64,000 nt of DNA. It comes from Sphingopyxis sp. LC81 (lineage in GTDB: Bacteria; Pseudomonadota; Alphaproteobacteria; Sphingomonadales; Sphingomonadaceae). Positions 9,031-17,485 of the stretch are shown piece by piece. Under the pieces are notes generated by a model. The model saw only the letters and a program-made list of their open reading frames with translations. It was not told the DNA's origin and made no database searches. The stretch's first letter is position 1. The number at the start of each line of letters is the position of its first letter. The stretch is from positions 46,302-110,301 of the forward strand of contig NZ_JNFD01000046.1 of assembly GCF_000756375.1 (NCBI RefSeq), given 5' to 3'. Made by a program: the position numbers and the translations under genes.

Positions 9031-10599
9031 TCAGGTCACCATCGCTTGCAGCGTCGCGATGCGGTCGGCTTCCTCGGCGGGCTTGTCGCGGCGGATGCGC
9101 GATATGCGCGGGAAGCGCATCGCGAGCCCCGACTTGTGACGCTTGCTGCTGTGGATCGAATCGAAGGCGACTTCGAGCACGAGCGATTTCTCGACCTCGC
9201 GCACGGGACCAAAGCGGTTCAGCGTGTTGTCGCGCACGAACTTGTCGAGCCATTTCAGCTCCTCGTCGGTGAAGCCCGAATAGGCCTTGCCGACGGGCAG
9301 CAACTCGCCCGCCTCGGACCAGCAGCCGAAGGTATAGTCCGAATAGAAGCTCGCGCGGCGTCCATTGCCGCGCTGCGCATACATCATCACGCAGTCGGCG
9401 GTGAGCGGGTCGCGCTTCCATTTATACCAGAGGCCGGCGCGGCGCCCCGCCACATAAGGCGCGTCGCGGCGCTTGAGCATCACCCCCTCGATCGCCGCAT
9501 CGCGCGCGCCCGCGCGGCGCTCGGCGAGGTCGTCGAAATCCTTGGCGTCGATCACTTGCGAAAGGTCGAAATGGCTGCCCGCCAGCCGCGGCACGAAGGC
9601 CTCCAACTGTCGCCGCCGCTCGGTCCACGGCAGCCCGCGCAGGTCGTCGCCGTCGACCGCGAGCAGGTCGTACACACGCACAAACGCAGGATAATCGGCG
9701 AGCATCTTCTTCGACACGATTTTGCGCCCGAGCCGCTGTTGCAGCGCATTGAAACTCGCCGCCTCGCCGCCCTGCACCTCACCACGCACAAGCAGTTCGC
9801 CGTCGATCACGGCGTCCTGGTCGAACGCCGCGACCAGCTCGGGGAAGGCGCCGCTGATCTCCTCGCCGCCGCGGCTGTAGATGCGCGTCTCGCCGCCACC
9901 ATGGACGATCTGGACGCGAATGCCGTCCCATTTCCACTCGGCGGCATAGTCGGCGAGGTCGACGCTTGCCTCCTCCAATGGATGCGCGAGCATGAACGGA
10001 CGGAAAAAGGCGACGTCGGCAAGGTCGGGCCGCTCCGCCCTTCCCTCGCCCCACGCGAACAGCGGCGCATAGGGCGGCGGGATCGCGTGCCACAACTCCT
10101 CGACATCGTCGACCGGCACGTCGAACGCCTGCGCGAACGCCTGTTTCGCGAGCCGCGCCGATACCCCGACGCGCATTCCGCCGAGCGCAAGTTTGAGCAA
10201 GGCATAACGGCCGTCGGCGTCGAGCCGGTCGAGCAGCGAGGCGACGATCGCCGGGGCATCGCTGCGAGACGCGGCCGACAGCGCATCCACCGCATCCGAT
10301 ACGCTAAGGCCCGCCTTCTTCCCCGGCACGTCAGGCCACAGCAGCGCCGCCGTCTCGGCCGTATCGCCGACGAAGTGCCGCGACAGGCGGAACAATTCCT
10401 CATCGATGCGGGTCGCCAGCAAGGTCCGCACCGTCCCCGCCTTCACCGCCGGGAAATCGAGACTCTCGGTCAGCGCCGCGATCGCCCAGCCACGATCCGG
10501 GTCGGGCGTATGGCGCAGATAGTCGACGATCAGCGCGAGCTTCGTATTACGCGAGCGCGTGTAGATCAGCCGGTCGATCAGGGCCGCGAAGCGCTTCAC
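9031..10599 (-). CDS. ATP-dependent DNA ligase (exonuclease-associated type)
   Basis: A 522-residue ATP-dependent DNA ligase that seals nicks through an enzyme-AMP intermediate; it acts in accessory DNA repair alongside the NAD-dependent LigA expected elsewhere. The N-terminal ~190 residues form a helical DNA-binding domain. The nucleotidyltransferase domain carries the active-site lysine in EWKWDGIR (motif I), followed by EGVMLKRRDAPY and WYKWKRD (motifs IV and V). The C-terminal OB domain contains YTFGCWSEAGELLPVGKAYSGFTDEEL. The start is GTG at 10599, overlapping the exonuclease stop by 4 nt behind a GGAGGAGG site. Coupling with a metallo-beta-lactamase exonuclease matches the known bacterial ligase-associated pair. 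Confidence 0.93.
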   Translation of the reverse strand: MKRFAALIDRLIYTRSRNTKLALIVDYLRHTPDPDRGWAIAALTESLDFPAVKAGTVRTLLATRIDEELFRLSRHFVGDTAETAALLWPDVPGKKAGLSVSDAVDALSAASRSDAPAIVASLLDRLDADGRYALLKLALGGMRVGVSARLAKQAFAQAFDVPVDDVEELWHAIPPPYAPLFAWGEGRAERPDLADVAFFRPFMLAHPLEEASVDLADYAAEWKWDGIRVQIVHGGGETRIYSRGGEEISGAFPELVAAFDQDAVIDGELLVRGEVQGGEAASFNALQQRLGRKIVSKKMLADYPAFVRVYDLLAVDGDDLRGLPWTERRRQLEAFVPRLAGSHFDLSQVIDAKDFDDLAERRAGARDAAIEGVMLKRRDAPYVAGRRAGLWYKWKRDPLTADCVMMYAQRGNGRRASFYSDYTFGCWSEAGELLPVGKAYSGFTDEELKWLDKFVRDNTLNRFGPVREVEKSLVLEVAFDSIHSSKRHKSGLAMRFPRISRIRRDKPAEEADRIATLQAMVT

Positions 10600-11609
10600 A
10601 CCTCCTCCTCCAAATCGCGGCCGACGAGGTGCAGCGCGCGCGCCTTGCGCTGGGTGAGTTCGCACCAGCGCAGCAGGCCGTCCTCGCTGCCGTGGGTGAT
10701 CCAGCTCTCCTTCGGGTTCACCTCCGAAATCGTCGTCGTCAGCTCGTCCCAATCGGCATGGTCCGAAATCACCAGCGGCAGTTCGACCATGCGTTGCCGC
10801 GCGCGCTGGCGCACGCGCATCCAGCCCGACGCCATCGCGGTCACCGGATCGGGCAGCCGCCGCGACCAGCGATCACCCAGCGCCGAGGGCGGTGCGAGGA
10901 CGATCCGCCCCGCCATCTCGGCCTTGTCGGTTTCGCTGACCAGCCGCAACTCGCCGAGATCAACGCCATGCACCGCATAAAGCTCGCACATCTTCTCAAG
11001 CGCGCCGTGGATATAGATCGGCGCATCCCATCCGGCCCCGCGCAATTCGGCAATCACCCGCTGCGCCTTGCCCAGCGCATAGGCGCCGACGAGCACCGAG
11101 CGGTCGGGCTCGGCGCGCACCGCGCCGATCAGCTTGGCGATCTCGCCCTCGGTCGGCGGGTGGCGGAACACCGGCAATCCGAAGGTCGCCTCGGTGATGA
11201 AAATATCGCACGGAACGACCTCGAAGGGCGCACAGGTCGGGTCGGGGCGGCGCTTATAATCGCCGGTGATGACGATTCGTTCGCCCCCATACTCCATCAA
11301 GATCTGGGCGCTGCCGAGCACATGCCCCGCCGGATGAAAGGAAAAACGCACTCCGCCGCGCTCGAACCCGTCGCCATATTCAAACGCCTGATTGCGGCTC
11401 GCCTCGACGTCGACGCCATAGCGCAGCGCCATAATCGCCAGCGTCTCCGGCGTCGCGAACACCGCGCCATGACCGCTGCGCGCATGGTCGGCGTGACCGT
11501 GCGTCACCGCAGCGCGCTCGACCGGGCGCGAGGGATCGATCCACAGGTCGGCGGGCTTCACATAAAGCCCGCCCGAATGCGGTTCGAGCCAATGCTTGGC
11601 TTTCGCCAT
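10596..11609 (-). CDS. Ligase-associated DNA exonuclease, metallo-beta-lactamase/beta-CASP-like
   Basis: A 337-residue metallo-beta-lactamase-fold protein of the ligase-associated exonuclease family, related to SNM1/Cft2 nucleases. The metal-binding HGHADHARSGH (HxHxDH) lies near residue 39; further ligands are probably in HPAGHVLGS and TGDYKRR. The C-terminal part has ISDHADWDEL. It is translated just before the ATP ligase, with GTGA overlap, so the two should be made in fixed proportion. The start ATG at 11609 gives MAKAKHWLEP, the usual family beginning. The Lhr-type helicase often found with this pair is not in the window. The likely job is end processing before ligation. Confidence 0.9.
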   Translation of the reverse strand: MAKAKHWLEPHSGGLYVKPADLWIDPSRPVERAAVTHGHADHARSGHGAVFATPETLAIMALRYGVDVEASRNQAFEYGDGFERGGVRFSFHPAGHVLGSAQILMEYGGERIVITGDYKRRPDPTCAPFEVVPCDIFITEATFGLPVFRHPPTEGEIAKLIGAVRAEPDRSVLVGAYALGKAQRVIAELRGAGWDAPIYIHGALEKMCELYAVHGVDLGELRLVSETDKAEMAGRIVLAPPSALGDRWSRRLPDPVTAMASGWMRVRQRARQRMVELPLVISDHADWDELTTTISEVNPKESWITHGSEDGLLRWCELTQRKARALHLVGRDLEEEV

Positions 11610-11699
11610 CAGCACCCACCTGCCGGAATCGGAATCGCCGCCTTGTTCATATCGCCTGCATAGCACAACGAACAAAGAAGGAACAAATCCGGGTCCGCG

Positions 11700-13247
11700 C
11701 TAAGCCTCGCGCCACTTTGCGGGCAGCGCGATGTCGACCACCAGCCCGGTCGGCTCCCAGTGACGCGCGATCGAGCCGCCCAGATTGTTGCGCACGCTGC
11801 GTTCCATCAGCAGCGTGCCGAAACTGGTGCGGTCGGGCGGTCCGACCAGCCCCTGCGTTCCGGTTTCGGTCCAGGTCAGGCGAAACATCCGCGACTCGCT
11901 GCCCTCCGGATCCTGCGACCAGTGGATTTCGACGCGTCCTCCGTCGTTCATCAGTGCGCCATGCTTGACCGCATTGGTCGCGAGCTCGTTGAACACCAGC
12001 GCCATCGCGACCAGCGCATTTTCGGGCAGCAGCAGATCGGGGCCCGACCAGCGGATGCGCGGAAAGGCCGCCTCGACCTCGCGCATCAGCGCGTGCATCG
12101 ATCCGGTCATGAAATTGGCGCCGAGCAGGACATTCTGCGCGCGGTTAAGCGCGTCGAGCCGGCTGCTGATCCGTTCGACATAATCGTCGACGTCGCGCGC
12201 TGCGTGGCGGGTGAGCGAGATGATCGCGCTGACCGTCGCGAACAGGTTGCGCATCCGGTGGTGCAGCTCGCGCATCAACAGATTGGCATTTTCCTGCCGG
12301 CTCTTCTGTTCGGTGATGTCGATGCTCACCCCGGTCAGCATGGCATCGTCCGACCGCACGTCCCAGTCGCCGCGCACGGCGTTCCAGCGCACGCCGCGCT
12401 CGGGATTCAGCACGCGATATTCGGCCGCATAGGGCGTTCCGTTCGCGATCGCTTCCTTCAGTATCTCGCGCAGGCCGGCGCGGTCGTCGGGATGGACGAG
12501 ATCGAAAAATCCGTTGCCGGTCGCCAGCATCGCCTGATATTCGGAGCCCCATAGTTCGGCGCCGGCGCCCTGCGTGCGCAGCCGGTCGGTCCGCGGATCA
12601 TATTGCCACGACGCGATTCCCGAAAAATCGAGCGCGCGTTCGAGCGTGCGGCGCGCCTCGTCGCGCTCGGCGCCGATCCGGCGCAGGTCGGCTTCGGCCA
12701 TGATGATCCCGGCGAAATCCTCGAGCCGTTCGAGCTCGATATCGGTGAGCGCTTTGCGCTCATCGCGATCGATCAGGCACAGGCTGCCCAGGATCGCGCC
12801 GTTATAAGCGCGCAGCGGCACCCCCGCATAGAAGCGGATGTGCAGATCGCCGGTCACCAGTGGATTGTCGCGAAAGCGCGGATCGCCCAGCACGTCGGTC
12901 ACCATCACCGGCCGCTCCTCGGCGATGACATATTGGCAAAAGCTCATCTCGCGCGGCGTTTCGGGGGTATCGAGGCCATAGGCCGATTTGAACCATTGGC
13001 GGCAATCGTCGACGAGCGAGACCAGCGCGATCGGCACGCCGTACAGTTCGGCGACCATTTTCGTGACGCGGTCGAACGCCTGCTCGGGCGGGGTGTCCAT
13101 GATGCGATATTCGCGAAGCGTGTCGAGACGCAGCCTTTCGGCGCGTGCTGCAGCTTCGTCTCCCCCGTCCGCCAAATCTCGTCCCTCGCTGCCCTGCGAT
13201 GCTGATGGCCCCGCATCGCTCATGTCCCCGGGGCGCCGCTCTGCCAT
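11700..13247 (-). CDS. HWE-family sensor histidine kinase (GAF-PAS), likely PhyR kinase
   Basis: A 515-residue cytosolic hybrid-free histidine kinase. A GAF domain spans about residues 50-195, a PAS_3-type domain follows to about 315 (with FDLVHPDDRAGLREIL and ITEQK), then the HWE dimerisation domain with phosphoacceptor His 330 in ELHHRMRNL. The ATPase domain has the N box FNELATNAVKHGAL and the W-x-E signature in LTWTETG. No membrane segment is seen, so the signal is probably intracellular. The ATG at 13247 follows AGGGA. It is divergent from phyR with 209 nt between, the classic position of a PhyR-activating kinase. Unlike the PhyP-type proteins reported to lack it, the phosphoacceptor His is present. 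Confidence 0.9.
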   Translation of the reverse strand: MAERRPGDMSDAGPSASQGSEGRDLADGGDEAAARAERLRLDTLREYRIMDTPPEQAFDRVTKMVAELYGVPIALVSLVDDCRQWFKSAYGLDTPETPREMSFCQYVIAEERPVMVTDVLGDPRFRDNPLVTGDLHIRFYAGVPLRAYNGAILGSLCLIDRDERKALTDIELERLEDFAGIIMAEADLRRIGAERDEARRTLERALDFSGIASWQYDPRTDRLRTQGAGAELWGSEYQAMLATGNGFFDLVHPDDRAGLREILKEAIANGTPYAAEYRVLNPERGVRWNAVRGDWDVRSDDAMLTGVSIDITEQKSRQENANLLMRELHHRMRNLFATVSAIISLTRHAARDVDDYVERISSRLDALNRAQNVLLGANFMTGSMHALMREVEAAFPRIRWSGPDLLLPENALVAMALVFNELATNAVKHGALMNDGGRVEIHWSQDPEGSESRMFRLTWTETGTQGLVGPPDRTSFGTLLMERSVRNNLGGSIARHWEPTGLVVDIALPAKWREA

Positions 13248-13402
13248 GAATATGGTCCCTACAAAAGCATGCTCGCGCCGCAACCGGAAAAGTAATTAAA
13301 TTCCACTTACTTACGTCGCATTTTCATCGCGTCCCGACTGACTCTACGCATTGGGGCGCGACAAGTTGCAACGGCCGCCGCCGCTCCTTTCGGCCGCCAG
13401 AC

Positions 13403-13428
13403 GGAACCGACCCGCGCCGGGACGCGTA
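13403..13428 (+). promoter_or_regulatory. Candidate EcfG promoter of phyR
   Basis: GGAAC, a 17-nt spacer and CGTA match the general stress sigma consensus GGAAC-N16/17-CGTT except for the last base. It lies 28 nt before the phyR start codon, giving a short leader that includes the GGGAG ribosome site. This implies positive feedback on phyR. Confidence 0.6.
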
Positions 13429-13456
13429 TGACTGGTCACAAGAGGGAGCAATTTTG

Positions 13457-14251
13457 ATGACATTGGGTGAGGAACTTCGCGGGCATCTGCCTTTCCTGCG
13501 CCGCTACGCGCGGGCTTTGACGGGTAGCCAGCAGCATGGCGACAATTTCGTCCACACGACGCTCGAAGTCATCGTCGCGGCCCCCGACGAATTCCACAGC
13601 GGCGACGGCACCCGGATCGACCTTTACCGCAATTTCCACCGTATCTGGGAAAGCGCCTATATCGACGAGGGCGAAGACAGCGATGAGGGCGAGCACCCGC
13701 TCGTCCGCGCCGCGCATCGGCGCCTCGTCCAGATCACCCCGCTCGGCCGGCAGATTCTGTTGCTCACCGCGCTCGAGGGATTTTCGGTCGAGGAGGCCGG
13801 GCTGATCACCGGCACCGACGGGCCGACGGTCGAAACACTGCTCGACGATGCGGTCGGCGAACTCGACCGCGAATCGCAAACCTCGGTGCTGATCATCGAA
13901 GACGAACCGCTGATCGCGATGGAGCTCGAACAGATCGTGCGCGATCTGGGCCACCGCGTCGCGGGCGTCGCGACCACCCACGAGGATGCGGTCGCCGCGT
14001 TCGAACGGACCGACGCGGGGCTCGTCCTCGCCGATATCCAGCTTGCCGACGGATCGTCGGGGATCGACGCGGTGCAGGATATCCTGGCGATCGCGCCGGT
14101 CCCGGCGATCTTCATCACCGCCTTTCCCGAACAATTGCTCACGGGCGGCCGCGTCGAGCCGACCTTCCTGATTTCAAAGCCATTCCGCGAAAACACCGTG
14201 CGCGCGGCGATCAGCCAGAGCTTGCTGTTTACGCCGCAGCTCGCAGCATAG
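13457..14251 (+). CDS. phyR: General stress response anti-anti-sigma regulator
   Basis: A 264-residue PhyR protein. Residues 1-135 are a sigma-factor-like domain (HLPFLRRYARALTGSQQHGDNFV... sigma2-like, then RQILLLTALEGFSVEEAG sigma4-like). Residues 143-260 form a receiver domain with acidic residues in IIEDEP, phosphoacceptor Asp 193 in LADIQL, Thr 221 and Lys 241 (SKPF). When phosphorylated, the family exposes the sigma-like domain and captures NepR, releasing EcfG. ATG 13457 was chosen over the adjacent TTG at 13454; GGGAG lies 8 nt upstream. It is divergent from the kinase gene and convergent with a sigma factor gene, separated by a bidirectional terminator. Confidence 0.97.
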   Translation: MTLGEELRGHLPFLRRYARALTGSQQHGDNFVHTTLEVIVAAPDEFHSGDGTRIDLYRNFHRIWESAYIDEGEDSDEGEHPLVRAAHRRLVQITPLGRQILLLTALEGFSVEEAGLITGTDGPTVETLLDDAVGELDRESQTSVLIIEDEPLIAMELEQIVRDLGHRVAGVATTHEDAVAAFERTDAGLVLADIQLADGSSGIDAVQDILAIAPVPAIFITAFPEQLLTGGRVEPTFLISKPFRENTVRAAISQSLLFTPQLAA

Positions 14252-14259
14252 GATTTTCC

Positions 14260-14291
14260 TTTCTCCCCTCCTGCAGACGGGAGGGGAGAAA
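14260..14291. terminator. Bidirectional terminator between phyR and the sigma factor gene
   Basis: A 12-bp perfect stem (TTTCTCCCCTCC / GGAGGGGAGAAA) with an 8-nt loop sits between convergent genes. The A/T base of the stem gives short T-rich ends on both strands. Confidence 0.65.
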
Positions 14292-14307
14292 CATTATCGA
14301 AACAACC

Positions 14308-14925
14308 TCAGTCCCCGCCGGGACCGTTCGCGGTCAGCTGATCGACATTGTCCATGATCGTGCGGAACGCCTCGCTCGACGGCATCGCGTCAGTGCTGCG
14401 CCGCGGCATTTCGCCGCTCTCCAATATCGACTGCAGCGCTGCGCGGCCGCGCGACACCCGGCTTTTCATCGTGCCGACCGCGCAGCCGCAGATCGCCGCA
14501 CCTTCCTCGTAAGATAATTGCCCGGCGCCAATCAGCACGAGCGCCTCGCGCTGGTCGACCGGCAGCAGCAGCAACGCCCGCTGCACGTCGGCCAGATGCA
14601 GGCTGTCGTCCTGATCGTCGGGCGCGACAAGCAACCGCTCGGCGGCCAGCTCGTCATATTCGGCGGTGAATTTCTTGCGGCGCATCTGCGACAGGAAACA
14701 ATTGCGCAGGATGACGAACGCCCAGCTCTTCATGCTGGCGGGGCCCGGCACATATTGCGCGCGCGCCTTCCATGCCTTCAGCATCGTTTCCTGCACCAGA
14801 TCGTCGGCGAGGTCGGCGTTGCCCGTCAAGCTGCGCCCGAATGCACGCAGATGCGGCAGCATTGCCGCGAGTTCACGCTTGAAGCTGGCATCGTCGAGCG
14901 GCTGAGGCGTTTCGTCGCTAGTCAC
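14308..14925 (-). CDS. EcfG-like (ECF15-type) sigma factor, paralogue 1
   Basis: A 205-residue ECF sigma factor with only regions 2 and 4. Region 2 includes HLRAFGRSLTGNADLADDLVQETMLKAW and SWAFVILRNCFLSQMRR; region 4 includes LPVDQREALVLIGAGQLSYEEGAAICGCAVGTMKSRVSRGR. It is strikingly similar to the factor at 15382-16017 (ILRN.FLSQMRR.KF..EYDE and GTMKSRVSR are shared), so the two are paralogues in one locus. The GTG at 14925 was chosen because AGGA lies 4 nt upstream and the next upstream option is TTG. No matching EcfG promoter was found in front of it. It should read the same type of stress promoter. Confidence 0.88.
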   Translation of the reverse strand: MTSDETPQPLDDASFKRELAAMLPHLRAFGRSLTGNADLADDLVQETMLKAWKARAQYVPGPASMKSWAFVILRNCFLSQMRRKKFTAEYDELAAERLLVAPDDQDDSLHLADVQRALLLLPVDQREALVLIGAGQLSYEEGAAICGCAVGTMKSRVSRGRAALQSILESGEMPRRSTDAMPSSEAFRTIMDNVDQLTANGPGGD

Positions 14926-15097
14926 ACAATCCTGATCGTTTGGGCGCCCGGAAGCACCGCTGAATAGACACAAGGCTTAGCGGGTTGAATCCATTATGGG
15001 AACCAAAAGCGCACCCAAAGAGGCAGTAACCGAAACCGGCCGGACCAGACATTGTGCTTTTATCGCAACACCGTTCGTCGAAAAAACCGGCAGGCGG

Positions 15098-15122
15098 GGA
15101 ACCCCGGGCCGTTCTCGTCGTT
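15098..15122 (+). promoter_or_regulatory. EcfG promoter of nepR-ecfG
   Basis: An exact match to the general stress promoter: GGAAC at 15098-15102, a 16-nt spacer, and CGTT at 15119-15122. It lies 32 nt before the nepR start, giving a leader of about 26 nt. It implies autoregulation of the operon, as known for this response in other alphaproteobacteria. Confidence 0.75.
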
Positions 15123-15154
15123 GCTCCCGCATGGCTACGCAAGGCAACAATAGG

Positions 15155-15382
15155 ATGAACGGCAAGGGCCCCCTCCCCCCGGGCGCCGACGCGCGCCGCA
15201 CGCTGGGAAGCTTTCCCGGCACGACCGGCGACCAGTGGCACCGCACGCTGACCGGGCGACAAGCGCCCGAGCCGGTCAGCGCGAAACTGCGCATGATCTA
15301 TGGCAATGTCGTTGCCGAAAAGCTGCCCGATAATATGCTCGACCTTCTTTCCCAGCTCGATCAGAAAAGTCCGAAGCAATAA
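15155..15382 (+). CDS. nepR: Anti-sigma factor NepR
   Basis: A 75-residue NepR protein, the anti-sigma factor that holds EcfG inactive until phosphorylated PhyR binds it. The conserved core LRMIYGNVVAEKLPDNMLDLLSQLD fits the two-helix pattern L..Y..V..E..P.....LL..L; the N-terminal ~45 residues are Pro/Gly-rich and probably disordered. Start ATG 15155 is preferred over 15131 because the latter has no ribosome site; AAGG lies 11 nt before 15155. Its stop overlaps the ecfG start by one base (TAATG), coupling translation of sigma and anti-sigma factor. Confidence 0.92.
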   Translation: MNGKGPLPPGADARRTLGSFPGTTGDQWHRTLTGRQAPEPVSAKLRMIYGNVVAEKLPDNMLDLLSQLDQKSPKQ

Positions 15383-16017
15383 TGACCGGAACCACCGCCG
15401 CTGCTTCGCAGCCGCAGGCCGAAACCCTGTCCGACAGCGAATTCAAGACGCTGCTCGCCGGCGTCATTCCGCACCTTCGCGCCTATGGCCGCAGCCTGTC
15501 GGGCAACCCCGACCTCGCCGACGATCTGACGCAGGACACGATGGTCAAGGCGTGGGCGTCGCGCGAGCGGTTCGAACGCGGCACCTCGATCAAGGCGTGG
15601 ACCTTCGTCATCCTGCGCAACACCTTCCTGTCGCAGATGCGCCGCAACAAATTCGTCGGCGAATATGACGAGACCGCGGTCGAGCGCACGATGTCGACCC
15701 CCGCTGCCCAGGAAGACAGCGGCGAGATGGCCGACCTGCAGCGCGGACTGATGGAATTGCCGCAGGACCAGCGCGAGGCGCTGATCCTCGTCGGCGCCGG
15801 CGGATTGTCCTACGAGGAAGCCGCGAGCATCTGCGATTGTGCGCTCGGCACCATGAAAAGCCGCGTCTCGCGCGCGCGCGCGGCGCTCGAAGAGATTATG
15901 AACAGCGGCCAATTCTCGCAGAAGCGCGCCGACGCGCCGCCGTCGAGCGAAGCGGTCGACGCGATCATGGACAGCGTCGAGACGATCACCGCGCGGCGCG
16001 AGGCGGCGAACCGCTGA
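15382..16017 (+). CDS. ecfG: General stress response sigma factor EcfG (paralogue 2)
   Basis: A 211-residue ECF sigma factor directly downstream of nepR with TAATG overlap, the canonical position of EcfG. Region 2 includes HLRAYGRSLSGNPDLADDLTQDTM and AWTFVILRNTFLSQMRR; region 4 includes LPQDQREALILVGAGGLSYEEAASIC and GTMKSRVSRARAAL. The C-terminal tail PSSEAVDAIMDSVETI is conserved with paralogue 1 (SSEAFRTIMDNVDQL). It directs RNA polymerase to GGAAC-N16/17-CGTT promoters during stress, starvation or stationary phase. Several such sites are visible in this window. Confidence 0.95.
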   Translation: MTGTTAAASQPQAETLSDSEFKTLLAGVIPHLRAYGRSLSGNPDLADDLTQDTMVKAWASRERFERGTSIKAWTFVILRNTFLSQMRRNKFVGEYDETAVERTMSTPAAQEDSGEMADLQRGLMELPQDQREALILVGAGGLSYEEAASICDCALGTMKSRVSRARAALEEIMNSGQFSQKRADAPPSSEAVDAIMDSVETITARREAANR

Positions 16018-16023
16018 GATAAT

Positions 16024-16105
16024 CCCGTCGCCCCCGCGCAGGCGGGGGCCGCTGTCGGCCCCACACTACCTCGCTAGCGGCCCCCGCCTGCGCTGGGGCG
16101 ACGGG
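16024..16105. repeat. Type A palindromic element after ecfG
   Basis: Two 30-nt arms (16024-16053 and 16076-16105) are inverted copies with a single mismatch, separated by 22 nt. The arms contain CCCGTCGCCCCCGCGCAGGC. It could terminate ecfG transcription. Related elements are at 17371-17464 and 31175-31258. Confidence 0.8.
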
Positions 16106-16181
16106 CTATTCATTCTCTCGACTTTCTTGGTCGTTCAAGTCAGATGTGCGCATCCGTCCCCAGCGAAGCGAGCCCCCTTCG

Positions 16182-17360
16182 ATGAAAAACCTGCCGCATC
16201 TTGCCCTGATTTCCGCGCTGGCCGTCGCCGCCTGCTCGGCCGCCCCCGCGTCGACCGAAGCCGCGCCCGCGGACACCGCCAAGCTCGACGCCTCGGGCGC
16301 GCAGCCCGCGACGCCGCTCGCCGATGCACCCTTCACGGTGAAGGAGGTCGCGAGCTTCAACGAACCCTGGGCGATGACTTTTGTCCCCGGGACGCGCGCG
16401 GCGCTGATCACCGAACGATCGGGCAAGCTCAAACTGTGGCAGGAAAGCGGCCCGACGCTCGACGTCGCGGGTGTCCCCGCGGTCGCCTATGGCGGTCAGG
16501 GCGGGTTCGGCGACGTGATCGTCGCGCCCGACTTTGCGACCAGCGGCACGATTTACCTGAGCTGGGCCGAGCCCGGCCCCGGCAACACCTATGGCGCGGT
16601 GGTCGGCAAGGCGAAGCTGAAGCAAGGCGCCGCGCCCGCGCTCGAAGGGCTCCAGATCATCTGGAAACAGAACCCCAAGGTCACCGGCCAAGGACATTAT
16701 TCGCACCGCCTTCTCTTCTCGCCCGACGGCAAATATCTCTTCATCGGCTCGGGCGAGCGCCAGAAATTCACACCCGCGCAGGATATGACGGGCAATCTCG
16801 GCAAGGTCCTTCGCCTCAATCCCGATGGCAGCGTCCCCGCCGACAACCCGTTCGTCAGCGAGGGTGGCGTGACCGCGCAAATCTGGTCGCTCGGCCACCG
16901 CAATATCCTGGGGCTCGCCTTCGACGGCACCGGGAAGCTGTGGAACCAGGAAATGGGACCAAAGGGCGGCGATGAGGTCAATCTCGTCGAGGTCAAGGCG
17001 AACTACGGCTATCCGATCGTGTCGAACGGCGACCATTATGACGGCAAGGACATCCCCGACCATCCGACGCGCCCCGAATTCGCGGCGCCGAAACTCTGGT
17101 GGAACCCGTCGGTCTCGCCCGGCGGGCTCGTCTGGTATGGCGGCGACCTCTATCCGGGCTGGAAGAACAGCCTCTTGATGGGCGCGCTGTCGGGCGAAGG
17201 GCTGATCCGCATGCAAGTCGATGGCGACAAGCTCCACAAGTCCGACCGCTGGAACTTCGGCCAGCGCATCCGCGAGGTCGAGGTACGCGACGATGGCTCG
17301 GTCTGGCTGCTCACCGACGGCGAGGACGGCAAGCTGGTGCGGCTCGTCCCGAAGAAATAG
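16182..17360 (+). CDS. PQQ-dependent sugar (aldose/sorbosone-type) dehydrogenase, lipoprotein
   Basis: A 392-residue six-bladed beta-propeller of the soluble glucose/sorbosone dehydrogenase (GSDH, YliI-like) family. The N-terminus is a lipoprotein signal with lipobox AVAAC (Cys about residue 19), so the enzyme should be membrane-anchored in the periplasm. Family signatures are FNEPWAMTFVPG, VIVAPDFATSGTIYLSWAE, GQGHYSHRLLFSPDGKYLFIGSGER, SLGHRNILGLAFDG, and EMGPKGGDEVNL with NYGYPIVS. It probably oxidises an aldose with PQQ and passes electrons to the respiratory chain. The start at 16182 is set by the signal peptide; no strong ribosome site is visible. The true sugar is unknown. Confidence 0.9.
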   Translation: MKNLPHLALISALAVAACSAAPASTEAAPADTAKLDASGAQPATPLADAPFTVKEVASFNEPWAMTFVPGTRAALITERSGKLKLWQESGPTLDVAGVPAVAYGGQGGFGDVIVAPDFATSGTIYLSWAEPGPGNTYGAVVGKAKLKQGAAPALEGLQIIWKQNPKVTGQGHYSHRLLFSPDGKYLFIGSGERQKFTPAQDMTGNLGKVLRLNPDGSVPADNPFVSEGGVTAQIWSLGHRNILGLAFDGTGKLWNQEMGPKGGDEVNLVEVKANYGYPIVSNGDHYDGKDIPDHPTRPEFAAPKLWWNPSVSPGGLVWYGGDLYPGWKNSLLMGALSGEGLIRMQVDGDKLHKSDRWNFGQRIREVEVRDDGSVWLLTDGEDGKLVRLVPKK

Positions 17361-17370
17361 CGCCCTTCCT

Positions 17371-17464
17371 GTTCCCCGGCGAAAGCCGGGGCCCATGATA
17401 GATTGCGCGATGTTTTTGACCGCGCCCGGAGTCATGCGCCTCCGGGCGCCTTTCGCCGGGGCTC
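17371..17464. repeat. Type A palindromic element
   Basis: A small CCCCGGCGAAAGCCGGGG hairpin followed by CCCAT is mirrored near 17449-17464 by TTTCGCCGGGGCTC, and between them GCGCCCGGAG/CTCCGGGCGC forms another stem. It occupies the whole gap between the sugar dehydrogenase and the hydrolase genes. Confidence 0.65.
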
Positions 17465-17485
17465 GGTAATGACTATATCGCCCCC

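Noticed and set aside
14999..15024. GGAAC at 14999-15003 as a second EcfG promoter upstream of nepR
   Set aside because: No CGTT-like element at 16 or 17 nt; the sequence there is GAGG/AGGC.
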